A stretch of DNA of 64,000 nucleotides from Roseococcus microcysteis (GCF_014764365.1 NZ_CP061718.1:1922001-1986000), one strand, 5' to 3'; counted from the first letter of the stretch, positions 27,735 through 36,141 are shown. The notes: generated by a model from the sequence alone, not told the origin. Numbers and translations are program-made.

Positions 27735-27786
27735 CCTCCCGAGGCTTAGCCTCGGGAGGCGGTGCCTGCCCGGCAGGACGGGCACC
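27735..27786 (-). terminator. Intra-operon hairpins between binding-protein gene and livG
   Basis: A perfect 11-base stem (CCTCCCGAGGC / GCCTCGGGAGG, loop of three, 27735-27759) is followed by a second hairpin (GGTGCC...GGCACC, 27761-27786). Neither has a T-run, so they probably stabilise the 3' end of the binding-protein message or cause partial termination. That would explain extra binding protein relative to ATPases. Inferred from structure only. Confidence 0.5.
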
Positions 27787-27829
27787 AAGCCGGGGCCCCC
27801 GCGACGGCGCGAAGCGACGTCGTGGGGAA

Positions 27830-29107
27830 CTACGAAGCCGCCGGCACGCAGCCGGGGTTGTCGCGCGAGGGCGCGCCGAGGGCGAGGAACTGCGCCTCCG
27901 GCGTGTTCAGCGTCTGGTTCACGCCCTCGGCACGGGCGAAGGCCACCACCTGCGCCCGCCCGTCACGCTCCTCGATGCGGTTGAGGAAGATGTCGGAGAT
28001 GGCCTGGCGGTTGTGGTCCAGCCGCACCGCCGCCCCCGTGGGCGCCGTGATGCGCGCGGCCGCGAGGGCGCGCTGGAAGGCCTCCTGGTTGTTGCCCAGG
28101 TCGCCATCCACCTCGCGCAGCGCGTGCAGGATGCCGTAGAGGTTGGTGGTGTAGTTCACGCCATGGATGGAGGGCGACTGGAACCCGCCCTCGTTCAGCC
28201 AGCGGCGGCGATAGCGCTCCACGAATTCGCGCCAGGTCGGGTCGTCGATCACGTCGGCGATGGGCCCGCCGGAGATCATCCCCACCATCACGCGGCGATG
28301 CGGCCCGCGCGCCGAGAGCATGGTCTGGTCCGCCATGATGGAGCCCGCGATCAGCGGCTTGTTCCCGCCCGACTGCGCGTATTGCGTCATGAAGGCGAGG
28401 CCGTCGGTGCCGCCATGCACCACGACCACGGCGCCGGCCGAGGAGCGGTTGATCTGCGCGATCTGGGCCGAGAAATCGGTGGTGCCGAGCGGCGCCCAGT
28501 AATGCTGCACCCGCCCGCCGGCGCGGCAATACTCGATGTTGAAGCCGAAGACCTGCGCGTAGGGGAAGGCGTAGTCACCGGCCGCGACGGCCACTTCGCG
28601 GATGTTCATGTTGCGGAAGACATGGTTGCCGAGGCCGGCCATCCACTGCGTGCCATCGGTCGAGAAGCGGAAGAAGTTGGGCGAGGGGTTGCGCAGCGTG
28701 GTGTCCGCGGCACCCGAGGACCCGTTGACGATGGTCTTGCCCGTCAGCGTGCGCGAATAGTCGCGCAGCGCGATGCCCTCGGCGCCCGAAAGCGGCCCGA
28801 GGATGATGTCCACATTGTCCTGCTCGATCAGCTTGCGCGCGCGGGCCAGCGCCACATCGGCCTGGGCGTTGGAGCTTTCGCGGATGAACTCGATGCGCCG
28901 GCCGCCGACGGTGGAGTTGATGCGCTCCAACTCCATCTGCACGCAGCGGAAGGAATCCTGCCCGCCGGTGGCGAAGGGGCCTTCCAGCGTGGTCAGCCCG
29001 CCCAGGCGGATGGGCGCGCGCTGCGCGATGGCGGGCGAGGCGAGGGCCGCGCCCGCAAGCCCCGCGCTACCCAGAAGCGTCGCGCGGCGGGTGGTGGTGA
29101 TGGACAT
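27830..29107 (-). CDS. Periplasmic binding protein of the HAAT transporter
   Basis: Encodes 425 residues. A twin-arginine-like signal (TTTRRATLLGSAGLAGAALA, cleavage at AIA-Q) leads into a Peripla_BP_6 domain, with IRLGGLTTLEGPFATGGQDS and the NGSSGAADTTLRNPSPNFFR block. AGGAGG precedes the start at 29107. The gene sits between livM and livG in the same operon, 38 bases after livM, so it feeds this transporter. The ligand is not evident; neighbours suggest an organic acid or sugar derivative rather than an amino acid. Confidence 0.93.
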   Translation of the reverse strand: MSITTTRRATLLGSAGLAGAALASPAIAQRAPIRLGGLTTLEGPFATGGQDSFRCVQMELERINSTVGGRRIEFIRESSNAQADVALARARKLIEQDNVDIILGPLSGAEGIALRDYSRTLTGKTIVNGSSGAADTTLRNPSPNFFRFSTDGTQWMAGLGNHVFRNMNIREVAVAAGDYAFPYAQVFGFNIEYCRAGGRVQHYWAPLGTTDFSAQIAQINRSSAGAVVVVHGGTDGLAFMTQYAQSGGNKPLIAGSIMADQTMLSARGPHRRVMVGMISGGPIADVIDDPTWREFVERYRRRWLNEGGFQSPSIHGVNYTTNLYGILHALREVDGDLGNNQEAFQRALAAARITAPTGAAVRLDHNRQAISDIFLNRIEERDGRAQVVAFARAEGVNQTLNTPEAQFLALGAPSRDNPGCVPAAS

Positions 29108-29145
29108 GTTGTTTCCTCCTTGCGTGTTGTCGTTGTGGTGGAAAT

Positions 29146-30138
29146 TCACTTGTCGGCCGCGCGGCGCGTGAGCAGGCGGCGCAGCCGCGCGCCCACCCCC
29201 AGCACCCCGTCGGGCGAGGCCAGCACGATGACCAGGAAGACAAGCCCGATCAGCGTGTTGAAGCGGTCGCGGTCGTAGATGGTGGCCGCGAAGGTGTCGA
29301 AGACCGTGAAGATGAGGGAGCCGAGGAAGGCCCCCACCGGGTGCCCCAGCCCGCCGATGACGGCCATGATCAGCACGTTCACCGTGGCCCCCAGCCCGAT
29401 CGTGCCGGGCGAGATGCCGATGTTGTAGATGGTGGCGAGCACCCCGCCGCAGCCCGCGATGAAGCCCGCCACGCCGAAGGCCGCGATGCGGTGCAGCGCC
29501 ACGTTGTAGCCCAGCGCCGAGACCCGCCGCGGATTGTCGCGGATGCCCTGCAGCACCAGCCCGAAGGGCGAGCGCACGAGATACATCACCGCCGCGAAGA
29601 GCAGCACGGCCGTGCCCAGCGTGACGTGGTAGAAGACCCAGGGGTTGCGGAAATCGAGGCCCCAGAGGCTCGGCCCCACCACGTTGCGGATGCCCTCATA
29701 GCCGTTGAACCAGGTGATGTTCGTCTCGACGAAGCGGAACACGCCCATGGACAGCGCCAGCGTGATCATCAGCAGGTAGATGTCGCGCGTGCGCACCGCG
29801 ATGGCGCCCACCAGCAGCCCCATCAGCGTCGCCGCCAGCACGCCCAGCGGAATGGCCAGCGCATAGCCCGCGCCGCCCACGATGCGCGGCACCGCACCTT
29901 CCACGAAGATGGCGAGCGTGTAGCCCGCCACCCCCGCGATCATCATCTGCGCGAGCGAGACGAAGCCGCCATAGGTGGCCAGGAAGGTCAGCGACATGGC
30001 GATGATGCCGAAGACCAGCGCGCGGCCCAGGATGTTGCCCATCCAGAACCCCGCCTGGTTGGCCGGCAGCACGGCGTGCAGCAGCCAGGGCAGCGCCAGA
30101 AGCCCCAGCGCGGCGGCAATGGCGAGCCCCCTACGCAC
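29146..30138 (-). CDS. livM: LivM-type ABC transporter permease
   Basis: Encodes 330 residues with about nine membrane helices. The BPD_transp_2 pattern is present, including GGFVSLAQMMIAGVAGYT, AIAVRTRDIYLLMITLALSM and GIRDNPRRVSALGYNV, the loop that contacts the ATPase. The C-terminal part carries AVIGGLGHPVGAFLGS. The start is GTG 30138, eight bases inside the end of livH. LivM and LivH together form the channel of the importer. Confidence 0.93.
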   Translation of the reverse strand: MRRGLAIAAALGLLALPWLLHAVLPANQAGFWMGNILGRALVFGIIAMSLTFLATYGGFVSLAQMMIAGVAGYTLAIFVEGAVPRIVGGAGYALAIPLGVLAATLMGLLVGAIAVRTRDIYLLMITLALSMGVFRFVETNITWFNGYEGIRNVVGPSLWGLDFRNPWVFYHVTLGTAVLLFAAVMYLVRSPFGLVLQGIRDNPRRVSALGYNVALHRIAAFGVAGFIAGCGGVLATIYNIGISPGTIGLGATVNVLIMAVIGGLGHPVGAFLGSLIFTVFDTFAATIYDRDRFNTLIGLVFLVIVLASPDGVLGVGARLRRLLTRRAADK

Positions 30139-31006
30139 GGCCCAGGATCCCCTGCGGGCGCAGCGCCAGCACCGCGACCATCATCACGAAGGTCAGCACC
30201 ACGGAGTATGTGGGGAACATGGCCTGGCCCAGCTGCTCGGCCAGCCCCACCAGGACGGCGCCCACCGCCGTCCCGGTGACGGAGCCCATGCCGCCCACGA
30301 TGACGACGACCAACGAGATCAGCAGGAAGCGCCCATCCTGCCCCATGGCCAGCGGCTGCGCGGTGGAGCCGATGACGCCCCCCAGCCCGCACAGCGCCGC
30401 CCCCAGCGCGAAGACGGCGACACCCACCAGCGGCACGTTCACGCCGCAGGCGCCCAGCATCTCGCGGTCATCCACCCCGGCACGGATCATCATGCCGAGC
30501 CGCGTGCGGTTCAGCAGCAGCCAGAGCCCCAGGCCCACCGCCACCGCCACGCCGATCTGCACCAGGCGGAAGGTCGGGTAGCCGCCCACCAGCGGCACCT
30601 GGGTGGAGCCGAAGATGGCATCCGGCGCGAAGAACTGTCGCGGGTTGCCGCCATAGATGGCCAGGATCTGGTCGGCCGCGATGATGGAGATGCCGATGGT
30701 GACGAGCGCCTGGCGCAGCTCCTGCCCCTGCATCCAGCCCAGCAGCACCTGTTGCAGCAGCGCGCCGAACACCGCCGCCGCCAGCACGCCCGCCGCCAGC
30801 CCCGCATACCAGGCCCACCAGAGGTCCTGGTCATAGAGCGGCTCGAACACCGCGTAGCCGACATAGCCGGCCACGAGATACAGGGTGCCATGCGCCATGT
30901 TCACCACGCGCATGAGCCCGAAGATCAACGAGAAGCCGCTGGCCACGATGAAGTAGAGGGCAGCCAGGGTCAGCCCGTTCAAGACGATGGTGGCCGCCAA
31001 TTCCAT
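30131..31006 (-). CDS. livH: LivH-type ABC transporter permease
   Basis: Encodes 291 residues of the other permease, with about eight helices. Motifs include GFSLIFGLMRVVNMAHGTLY near the N-terminus, GMMIRAGVDDREMLGACGVN for ATPase contact, and VVVIVGGMGSVTGTAVGA. It is the first gene of the 13-gene operon that runs to xylA. Its start at 31006 lies 110 bases from the divergent half-barrel gene, so the operon promoter must be in that gap. Confidence 0.93.
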   Translation of the reverse strand: MELAATIVLNGLTLAALYFIVASGFSLIFGLMRVVNMAHGTLYLVAGYVGYAVFEPLYDQDLWWAWYAGLAAGVLAAAVFGALLQQVLLGWMQGQELRQALVTIGISIIAADQILAIYGGNPRQFFAPDAIFGSTQVPLVGGYPTFRLVQIGVAVAVGLGLWLLLNRTRLGMMIRAGVDDREMLGACGVNVPLVGVAVFALGAALCGLGGVIGSTAQPLAMGQDGRFLLISLVVVIVGGMGSVTGTAVGAVLVGLAEQLGQAMFPTYSVVLTFVMMVAVLALRPQGILGRA

Positions 31007-31100
31007 GCGGTCGTTCGCTCCCCATGGCCGCTCATGCGACGGCCTGGGTTCAGCCTCGACCGGAGGCGGCCCCGGCAACAAGATGGAAATTTGTTTGTTT

Positions 31101-31117
31101 TTGGGTAAGATTGGGTA
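31101..31117. promoter_or_regulatory. Direct repeat in the divergent livH promoter region
   Basis: TTGGGTA occurs twice with ten-base spacing (31101-31107 and 31111-31117), one helical turn, within an A/T-rich stretch that stands out from the GC-rich surroundings. Tandem half-sites on one face of the helix suit binding of a dimeric regulator; the regulator at 31682-33319 is a natural candidate. The second copy overlaps the ATG of the plus-strand gene. Confidence 0.45.
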
Positions 31118-31668
31118 TGCCACCCACCTTGCACCCCGCCGCGTCTCTCGACGGCTTGCCCACCCGGCAAAGAGCGCGCCGGGTCTTCCTGCCGGCGCTG
31201 GCCCCCTTCCCGCCCGCGCTCTGGCCGCTGGTGGTGCATCTGCCGGTGCTGGACGTGAACGGGGCGCTGGTGGCCGCACTGGCGGCCCAGGCGCCCTTCC
31301 GCGCGGCCCCGCCCATCGCCGCCATCTTCGCCTGCGACCCGTTCCTGCGTCCGCGCGACATGGCCGCCAGCCTGCGCGCGGCCGGCATCACGGAGGTGGT
31401 GAACCTCCCCAGCGTCCAGGCGCATGAGGGCGAGGCGGCGGCCGCGCTGGGCGCCGTGGGCTATCGGGCGGAACGCGAATTCCGCGTGCTGCTGGCACTC
31501 GCCGAGCACGGGTTGCGACCCATCGCCTATGCCGCCCGGCAGGAGGAAGCCGAGGCCGCCCTGGCGCTGGGCCTGCGCCGCCTGCTCCTGCCCGCCGGCC
31601 CCGGTTGGGCCGAGCTGGCCAGCCATGTGGCGGTGGAGGGCGGCGAGGCGCTGGCCTGGGCGCCATGA
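31117..31668 (+). CDS. Half-length relative of the PEP-hydrolase TIM barrel
   Basis: Encodes 183 residues. The stretch from residue 67 to 162 (IAAIFACDPFLRPRDMAASL, AAGITEVVNLPSVQAHEG, LAEHGLRPIAYAARQEEAEA) aligns by eye with the middle of both the regulator (FFGAAACDPRLDLP, GIANFPTAIH, LAYAKTRAEAQAM) and the enzyme-like protein at 24179. It lacks the N-terminal NSGR loop and the C-terminal GGP and ERLP parts, so it cannot form a whole barrel of the usual kind. It is divergent from livH and ends 13 bases from the convergent regulator gene. It has no Shine-Dalgarno. It may be a decaying duplicate or an accessory ligand-binding protein. Confidence 0.65.
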   Translation: MPPTLHPAASLDGLPTRQRARRVFLPALAPFPPALWPLVVHLPVLDVNGALVAALAAQAPFRAAPPIAAIFACDPFLRPRDMAASLRAAGITEVVNLPSVQAHEGEAAAALGAVGYRAEREFRVLLALAEHGLRPIAYAARQEEAEAALALGLRRLLLPAGPGWAELASHVAVEGGEALAWAP

Positions 31669-31681
31669 CCGCGTCTGACCG

Positions 31682-33319
31682 CTAGGCCTCCAGCCCCAGC
31701 CGCCGCATCCGGTTGTAGAGCGTCTTCCGCGCGATCCCGAGGAAGGCCGCCGTCTCGCCGCGGCGGAAGCGGTGGCGGCGCAGCGCGTCCATGATCCAGG
31801 CGCGTTCGTCCAGCGCCTCGGGCGCGGCGGGCGGCTCGGCGGGGCCCAGCACCGCCTCCAGCGCCGCGACGGTCACGCGCCCGCCCGGCGTCTCGGTCAG
31901 CGTCCGCAGCAGCACCTCACGCAATTCGCGCAGATTGCCCGGCCAGGACCGCGCCATCAGCAGGCGCAGCGCGGCAGGCTCCACCGCGCTGGCGGCGCGG
32001 CCCGCCTCGCGCAGCATGGCGCGGGTGATGAGGGGGATGTCCTCCAGCCGGTCCCGCAGCGGCGGCACCACCAGGCGCTGCGCCGACAGCGCCCGCGCCA
32101 GCCCCTGCGCGCCCGGCGGGTGCACCAGCACCAGGCGCGCGCGGGGCCGGCGTTCCTCCGGCGTGCCGAAGCGCGCGAAGGCCCCGCGCTCGATCCAGTC
32201 CGACAGGCGGGCGCGCAGCACGGGCGGCAGGGCGTCCGCCTGCTCGATCACCACCGTCACCCCCTGCCGGCCCAAGAGCCCGCGCGGCGGGTCGGCCGAG
32301 AGGGCGGAAGCGATGTCCTCCCGCGCGTCCAGGAAGATCGGCCCGCCCGCGCGCCCCGCCCCCGCATGCAGCGCCCGCGCGACGGTGGAGCGGCCCGAGC
32401 CCGGCTCCCCCTCCACGACCACGGGCAACTCGGTCGCGACCAGACGGGCCACGCGCTGGGCCAGCGTCCGCGCCGCCGCCGAACGCCCCACCATGCCGCG
32501 CGGCAGGGCGGGCGAGGCCGCCTCGGCCGGGCGCAGCAGGGCCGCGGTCTTGAAGGCGGAGGTGCTCTGCATCACCGAGAGTTCCAGCGGCAGGCGGTCC
32601 AGCGTGGAGCCGCCCACATAGCCATCGGCGCGCGAGGCGTCGCAGACCTGGAGCATATGCTGCGCGTCCACGATGGGCCCGCCCTCCACCAGGCAGCGGA
32701 TGCCCGGGGCACGGCGGCGCAGGGCGGCGAAGACGCGCCGCGCGCGCTCGGCCGCGTCCTCCAGTCGCACGCCGCCGGGCACGCCCATGCTGCCGCCAGC
32801 GTTCCAGCCGAAATTGAGCACCAGGCGCTCCACCCCCGCATCGGCCATGGCCTGGGCTTCCGCGCGGGTCTTGGCATAGGCGAGGGTGGCGAGGCCCTGG
32901 GCGCGGGCCTCGGCCAGCAGGGCCACCTCGCGCCCGAAGCCCAGCCCCGCCGCCTCCAGCGCCTGGCGCAGCGCGCCGTCGAAATGGATGGCGGTGGGGA
33001 AGTTGGCGATGCCGTGATAGCCGGCCTCGCGGATGCCGGCCACGAAACGCGGCAGGTCGAGCCGCGGGTCGCAGGCGGCGGCGCCGAAGAACACGGGAAT
33101 CCGCACCCGGTCCAGGATTTCGCGCCGGGCGAAGGCGTCGGTGAAGGGGTTGCTGTCGGCGATGGGCAGCATGGCGGCGAGCGAGGGCGCGCCCATGACG
33201 CGCAGCCGGCCGGCGTTCAGCACCAGCAGGAAATCCGCCCCGCCATCGGCGGCCGCGCGGGCCGTCATGCCCAGGCCGATCGCCGCCCCCACCAGGATGT
33301 CCCGCTTCAAGCCGCGCAT
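31682..33319 (-). CDS. TIM-barrel (PEP-hydrolase-like) / AAA+ / Fis-HTH regulator
   Basis: Encodes 545 residues. Residues 1-262 are a PEP-hydrolase-family TIM barrel (LVLNAGRLRVMGAPSL near 32, ACDP 82-85, EGGPIVDAQHM near 212, GGSTLDRLPLELSVMQSTSA near 236). Residues 275-470 resemble a sigma54-activator AAA+ domain: Walker A GEPGSGRST (304-312), LRDRLEDIPL and WPGNLREL. The last 40 residues are a Fis-type HTH (FRRGETAAFLGIARKTLYNR). The GAFTGA loop and the ESELFGH block are absent, and Walker B reads VVIEQAD instead of FLDE, so it probably does not activate sigma54. It starts 13 bases behind a tRNA gene, without a Shine-Dalgarno. Confidence 0.87.
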   Translation of the reverse strand: MRGLKRDILVGAAIGLGMTARAAADGGADFLLVLNAGRLRVMGAPSLAAMLPIADSNPFTDAFARREILDRVRIPVFFGAAACDPRLDLPRFVAGIREAGYHGIANFPTAIHFDGALRQALEAAGLGFGREVALLAEARAQGLATLAYAKTRAEAQAMADAGVERLVLNFGWNAGGSMGVPGGVRLEDAAERARRVFAALRRRAPGIRCLVEGGPIVDAQHMLQVCDASRADGYVGGSTLDRLPLELSVMQSTSAFKTAALLRPAEAASPALPRGMVGRSAAARTLAQRVARLVATELPVVVEGEPGSGRSTVARALHAGAGRAGGPIFLDAREDIASALSADPPRGLLGRQGVTVVIEQADALPPVLRARLSDWIERGAFARFGTPEERRPRARLVLVHPPGAQGLARALSAQRLVVPPLRDRLEDIPLITRAMLREAGRAASAVEPAALRLLMARSWPGNLRELREVLLRTLTETPGGRVTVAALEAVLGPAEPPAAPEALDERAWIMDALRRHRFRRGETAAFLGIARKTLYNRMRRLGLEA

Positions 33320-33332
33320 GATGGGGAAGGTA

Positions 33333-33408
<76 letters not shown>

Positions 33409-33444
33409 ACACGCGGCGCCGCTTTGGGGAACGGCACGGCGGAG

Positions 33445-33494
33445 CGTTTCGCGCAGCCGCGCCCCAGTGTCAAGCTGCCCCTGTCAAGCTGCCC
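33445..33494 (-). promoter_or_regulatory. Tandem-duplicated TTGACA promoter element of tRNA-Ala
   Basis: A 14-base sequence is repeated back to back at 33468-33494. On the minus strand each copy gives a perfect TTGACA. The copy nearer the tRNA is followed after 17 bases by GAAACG, a weak -10, placing a start about 30 bases before the tRNA. The same promoter would also transcribe the regulator gene. Confidence 0.5.
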
Positions 33495-33557
33495 TTCCCC
33501 CTTGCGAGCGCGCCCCGCATCCGCGACAACCGCCCAAAGCCAGGAGCCGCCCAGCGC

Positions 33558-33869
33558 ATGATCCTCGACGCCCTCTTCTTCCTGGTCCAGGCAGGGCTGA
33601 ACCTGTTCTTCTGGGCCGTCATCCTCGCCGCCGTGCTGTCCCTGCTGGTCGGCTTCGGCGTGCTGGACACGCGCAACCGCCTGGTCTGGACCCTGTCCGA
33701 CTTCTTCTACCGCGTGACCGAACCCGCCCTGCGCCCCGTCCGCAACCGCCTGCCGAACCTGGGGGGCATAGACCTCTCGCCGCTCGTGGTGCTGCTGCTG
33801 ATCCAGGCGGCCATGCTGCTGGTGGCGGCCATCCGCGGCTATATGCTGCGGGCCGGCATCTATTTCTGA
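33558..33869 (+). CDS. yggT: YggT-family membrane protein
   Basis: Encodes 103 residues with two hydrophobic blocks ([20 protein letters not shown] and [20 protein letters not shown]) flanking the conserved loop [20 protein letters not shown]. This is the YggT pattern (VTEP.L.P.R...P). The family is widespread, linked to osmotic tolerance and, in some groups, to cell division or photosystem assembly. AGGAG precedes the start. It is followed by yggU after 25 bases, the usual order. Confidence 0.9.
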   Translation: MILDALFFLVQAGLNLFFWAVILAAVLSLLVGFGVLDTRNRLVWTLSDFFYRVTEPALRPVRNRLPNLGGIDLSPLVVLLLIQAAMLLVAAIRGYMLRAGIYF

Positions 33870-33894
33870 GTTCTGGCGGGCGGAGAAGGAAACC

Positions 33895-34167
33895 GTGCTG
33901 GTCCAGGTGCGCGTGCAGCCCCGGGCGCGCCGCGCGTCCCTGGGCGGGCTGCGCCACGGCCCGGATGGCCCCCGCCTGATGATCTCGGTCACCACCCCGC
34001 CCGAGGATGGCCGCGCCACCGAGGCCGCCTGCGCCGCGCTGGCCACGGCCCTCGGCCTTCCCCCCTCCCGCGTCACCCTCGCGCAGGGACCCACCTCGCG
34101 CGAGAAGACCTTGCGCGTGGCGGCCCCGCCCGAGGCCCTGCGCCCCCGCCTGGAGACATTGGCATGA
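33895..34167 (+). CDS. yggU: DUF167 (YggU) family protein
   Basis: Encodes 90 residues of the small alpha/beta DUF167 family, with [12 protein letters not shown] near the start, [18 protein letters not shown] and the typical [11 protein letters not shown] motif. Function is unknown. The start is GTG 33895 with GGAGAAGGAAA upstream. It overlaps folD by four bases. Confidence 0.88.
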   Translation: MLVQVRVQPRARRASLGGLRHGPDGPRLMISVTTPPEDGRATEAACAALATALGLPPSRVTLAQGPTSREKTLRVAAPPEALRPRLETLA

Positions 34168-35012
34168 CCGCCACCCTGATTGACGGCAAGGAGGTGGCCG
34201 CGCGGCTGCGCGCCGGGCTCGCCAGCCGCATCGCGGGTCTCCCCTGGGCGCCCGGCCTCGTCGTGGTTCGGGTGGGCGAGGACCCGGCCAGCGGCGTCTA
34301 TGTCCGCAACAAGGACAAGGCGGCGCGGGAGGCGGGCTTCGCCTCGCGCACCCGCCACCTGCCCGAATCCACCACCGAGGCCGAGCTGCTGGCCGAGATC
34401 GCCGCCCTGAACGCGGACCCGGCGGTGGACGGCATCCTGGTCCAGCTTCCCCTGCCCGCGCATATCCGCGCCGAGGCCGCCATCGAGGCCGTGGACCCCG
34501 CCAAGGATGTGGACGGCTTCCACCCCATGAATGCCGGGCGGCTCGCCTCCGGCCTGCCGGGCCTGGTTCCCTGCACGCCAAGGGGCGCCATGCACCTGCT
34601 GGCCGAGGCCGGCGCCAAGCTGCGCGGCGCGCGGGCCATCGTCATCGGCCGCAGCCAGATCGTGGGGCGGCCCATGGCGCAGCTTCTGCTGGGCGCGGAT
34701 TGCACCGTCACCATCGCCCATTCCCGCACGGCCGACCTGCCGGGCGAATGCCGCCGCGCCGATATCGTGGTGGCCGCGGTGGGCCGGCCCGAAATGGTGC
34801 GCGGCGACTGGATCAAGCCCGGCGCGGTGGTGATTGACGTGGGCATCAACCGGCTGGAGAGCGGCAAGCTGGTGGGCGACGTCGCCTTCGCCGAGGCCCT
34901 GCCCGTGGCCCGCGCCATCACCCCCGTGCCCGGCGGCGTCGGCCCCATGACCATCGCCTGCCTGCTGGAGAACACGCTGGAGGCGGCGCTCTCGCGGCGC
35001 GGCGGCGCATGA
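34164..35012 (+). CDS. folD: FolD, methylenetetrahydrofolate dehydrogenase/cyclohydrolase
   Basis: Encodes 282 residues, normal length. This bifunctional enzyme interconverts methylene-, methenyl- and 10-formyl-THF with NADP. Motifs: [21 protein letters not shown] with the catalytic Lys, [28 protein letters not shown], the cofactor loop [17 protein letters not shown] and the terminal [19 protein letters not shown]. The start overlaps yggU in ATGA; the stop overlaps the next small gene in ATGA. Confidence 0.97.
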   Translation: MTATLIDGKEVAARLRAGLASRIAGLPWAPGLVVVRVGEDPASGVYVRNKDKAAREAGFASRTRHLPESTTEAELLAEIAALNADPAVDGILVQLPLPAHIRAEAAIEAVDPAKDVDGFHPMNAGRLASGLPGLVPCTPRGAMHLLAEAGAKLRGARAIVIGRSQIVGRPMAQLLLGADCTVTIAHSRTADLPGECRRADIVVAAVGRPEMVRGDWIKPGAVVIDVGINRLESGKLVGDVAFAEALPVARAITPVPGGVGPMTIACLLENTLEAALSRRGGA

Positions 35013-35266
35013 TCCTGCACCGCACCCTGCAGGTGGTGGGCGTCCTGGCGCTGCTGATGTGCCTGAACCTCGCCTGGGGGGCCACGCCCTGGGGCGGGGG
35101 CGAGTGGTCGCGCGCGCGGATGCTCTATGCCGGGGCGGGGGCCGTCTCCGCCCTGGCGCTCATCGCCATCGGGGGGCTGGGCGTGGCGCTGAAGCGGGCC
35201 GAGGCGCGGGCCGAGGCGCTCCAGGCCGCGCTGTCCCGCATCGAGGACATGTTGCGCCGCCCGTGA
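35009..35266 (+). CDS. Small hypothetical two-helix membrane protein
   Basis: Encodes 85 residues. Two hydrophobic segments ([17 protein letters not shown] and [19 protein letters not shown]) are followed by a charged helix that looks like a short coiled coil ([20 protein letters not shown]). It overlaps folD at its start and the EamA gene at its end, so it belongs to this unit. I do not recognise the family. Confidence 0.7.
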   Translation: MILHRTLQVVGVLALLMCLNLAWGATPWGGGEWSRARMLYAGAGAVSALALIAIGGLGVALKRAEARAEALQAALSRIEDMLRRP

Positions 35267-36132
35267 ACCTGCTGCTGGGCGCCCTCTTCGTGCTGATGTG
35301 GGGCTCGGCCTTCAACGCGGCGCGGCTGGTGGCGCTGGACTGGCCGCCGCTCTGGGCGCTGACGCTGCGCTTCGCGGCCATCGTGCCGCTGCTCTGGCTG
35401 GTGTGGCGATACCGCCGCGCGGCCTTCCCCTGGGGGCCCGACGCTTGGCGCGTGGGCTGGATGGGCGTGTTCGGGATGGGCGGCTACCTGGCCTGTTCCT
35501 GGGTGGCGCTGGCCTATATCCCGGCCGGGCTGGTGGCGCTGCTGGCGGCGACCGCGCCGATGTTCGTGGCCCTCGGCGAGGCCTGGCGCGGTCGGCGCCT
35601 TGCCATGCAGGGCTGGGTGGGGCTGGCGGTGGGCTGGGTCGGCGTGGCCGTGCTGGGGGCGACGCGCGCCGTGGACGGCATGGCCAGCGCCGAGGCCTGG
35701 GGCATTGGCCTCTCCTTGTTCGGCGCCATGCTCCAGGCGACGGGGCTCTTGGCCTATGCGCCGGCGCGGGCGCGGGTGGACCCCTGGGCGGCCAATCTGG
35801 GCCAGACGGCGGCCGGCGCGGTGGTGCTGCTGGTGATCTCGGCCCTGGTGGGCGGGCCCCTGCCCACCACCGTCACCACGGGGGTGGTGGTGGGCCTGCT
35901 CTATTCCAGCCTGGTGGTGGGGATGGCGGGCTATGCGCTGTTCTTCGTGGTGATCCGAAGGCTCGGCGCCTCCAACGCGACGGCGCTGCAATTGCTGGCG
36001 CCACCGGTCGCGGCCGTGATCGGCTGGGCCGCGATGAATGAGCGCCTCTACGGCACCGACATCCTGGGCGGGGCGATCACGCTGGTCGGGCTGGCCCTGC
36101 TGTTCCGCGCCAAGACCACCCAGGCCGCCTGA
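35263..36132 (+). CDS. EamA/DMT-family transporter
   Basis: Encodes 289 residues with ten predicted helices in two EamA repeats. The first repeat begins LLLGALFVLMWGSAFNAARL; the second contains GLLYSSLVVGMAGYALFFVV and the LQLLAPPVAAVIGW end. Members export amino acids and other metabolites; the substrate here is unknown. The start is GTG 35263, overlapping the preceding stop in GTGA. Longer in-frame starts overlap the preceding gene and were not used. Confidence 0.88.
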   Translation: MNLLLGALFVLMWGSAFNAARLVALDWPPLWALTLRFAAIVPLLWLVWRYRRAAFPWGPDAWRVGWMGVFGMGGYLACSWVALAYIPAGLVALLAATAPMFVALGEAWRGRRLAMQGWVGLAVGWVGVAVLGATRAVDGMASAEAWGIGLSLFGAMLQATGLLAYAPARARVDPWAANLGQTAAGAVVLLVISALVGGPLPTTVTTGVVVGLLYSSLVVGMAGYALFFVVIRRLGASNATALQLLAPPVAAVIGWAAMNERLYGTDILGGAITLVGLALLFRAKTTQAA

Positions 36133-36141
36133 ACAAAAAAA

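Noticed and set aside
31007-31116. Sigma54 promoter for the transporter operon
   Set aside because: No GG-N10-GC pair in the form TGGCAC-N5-TTGC is present on the minus strand, consistent with the regulator lacking GAFTGA.
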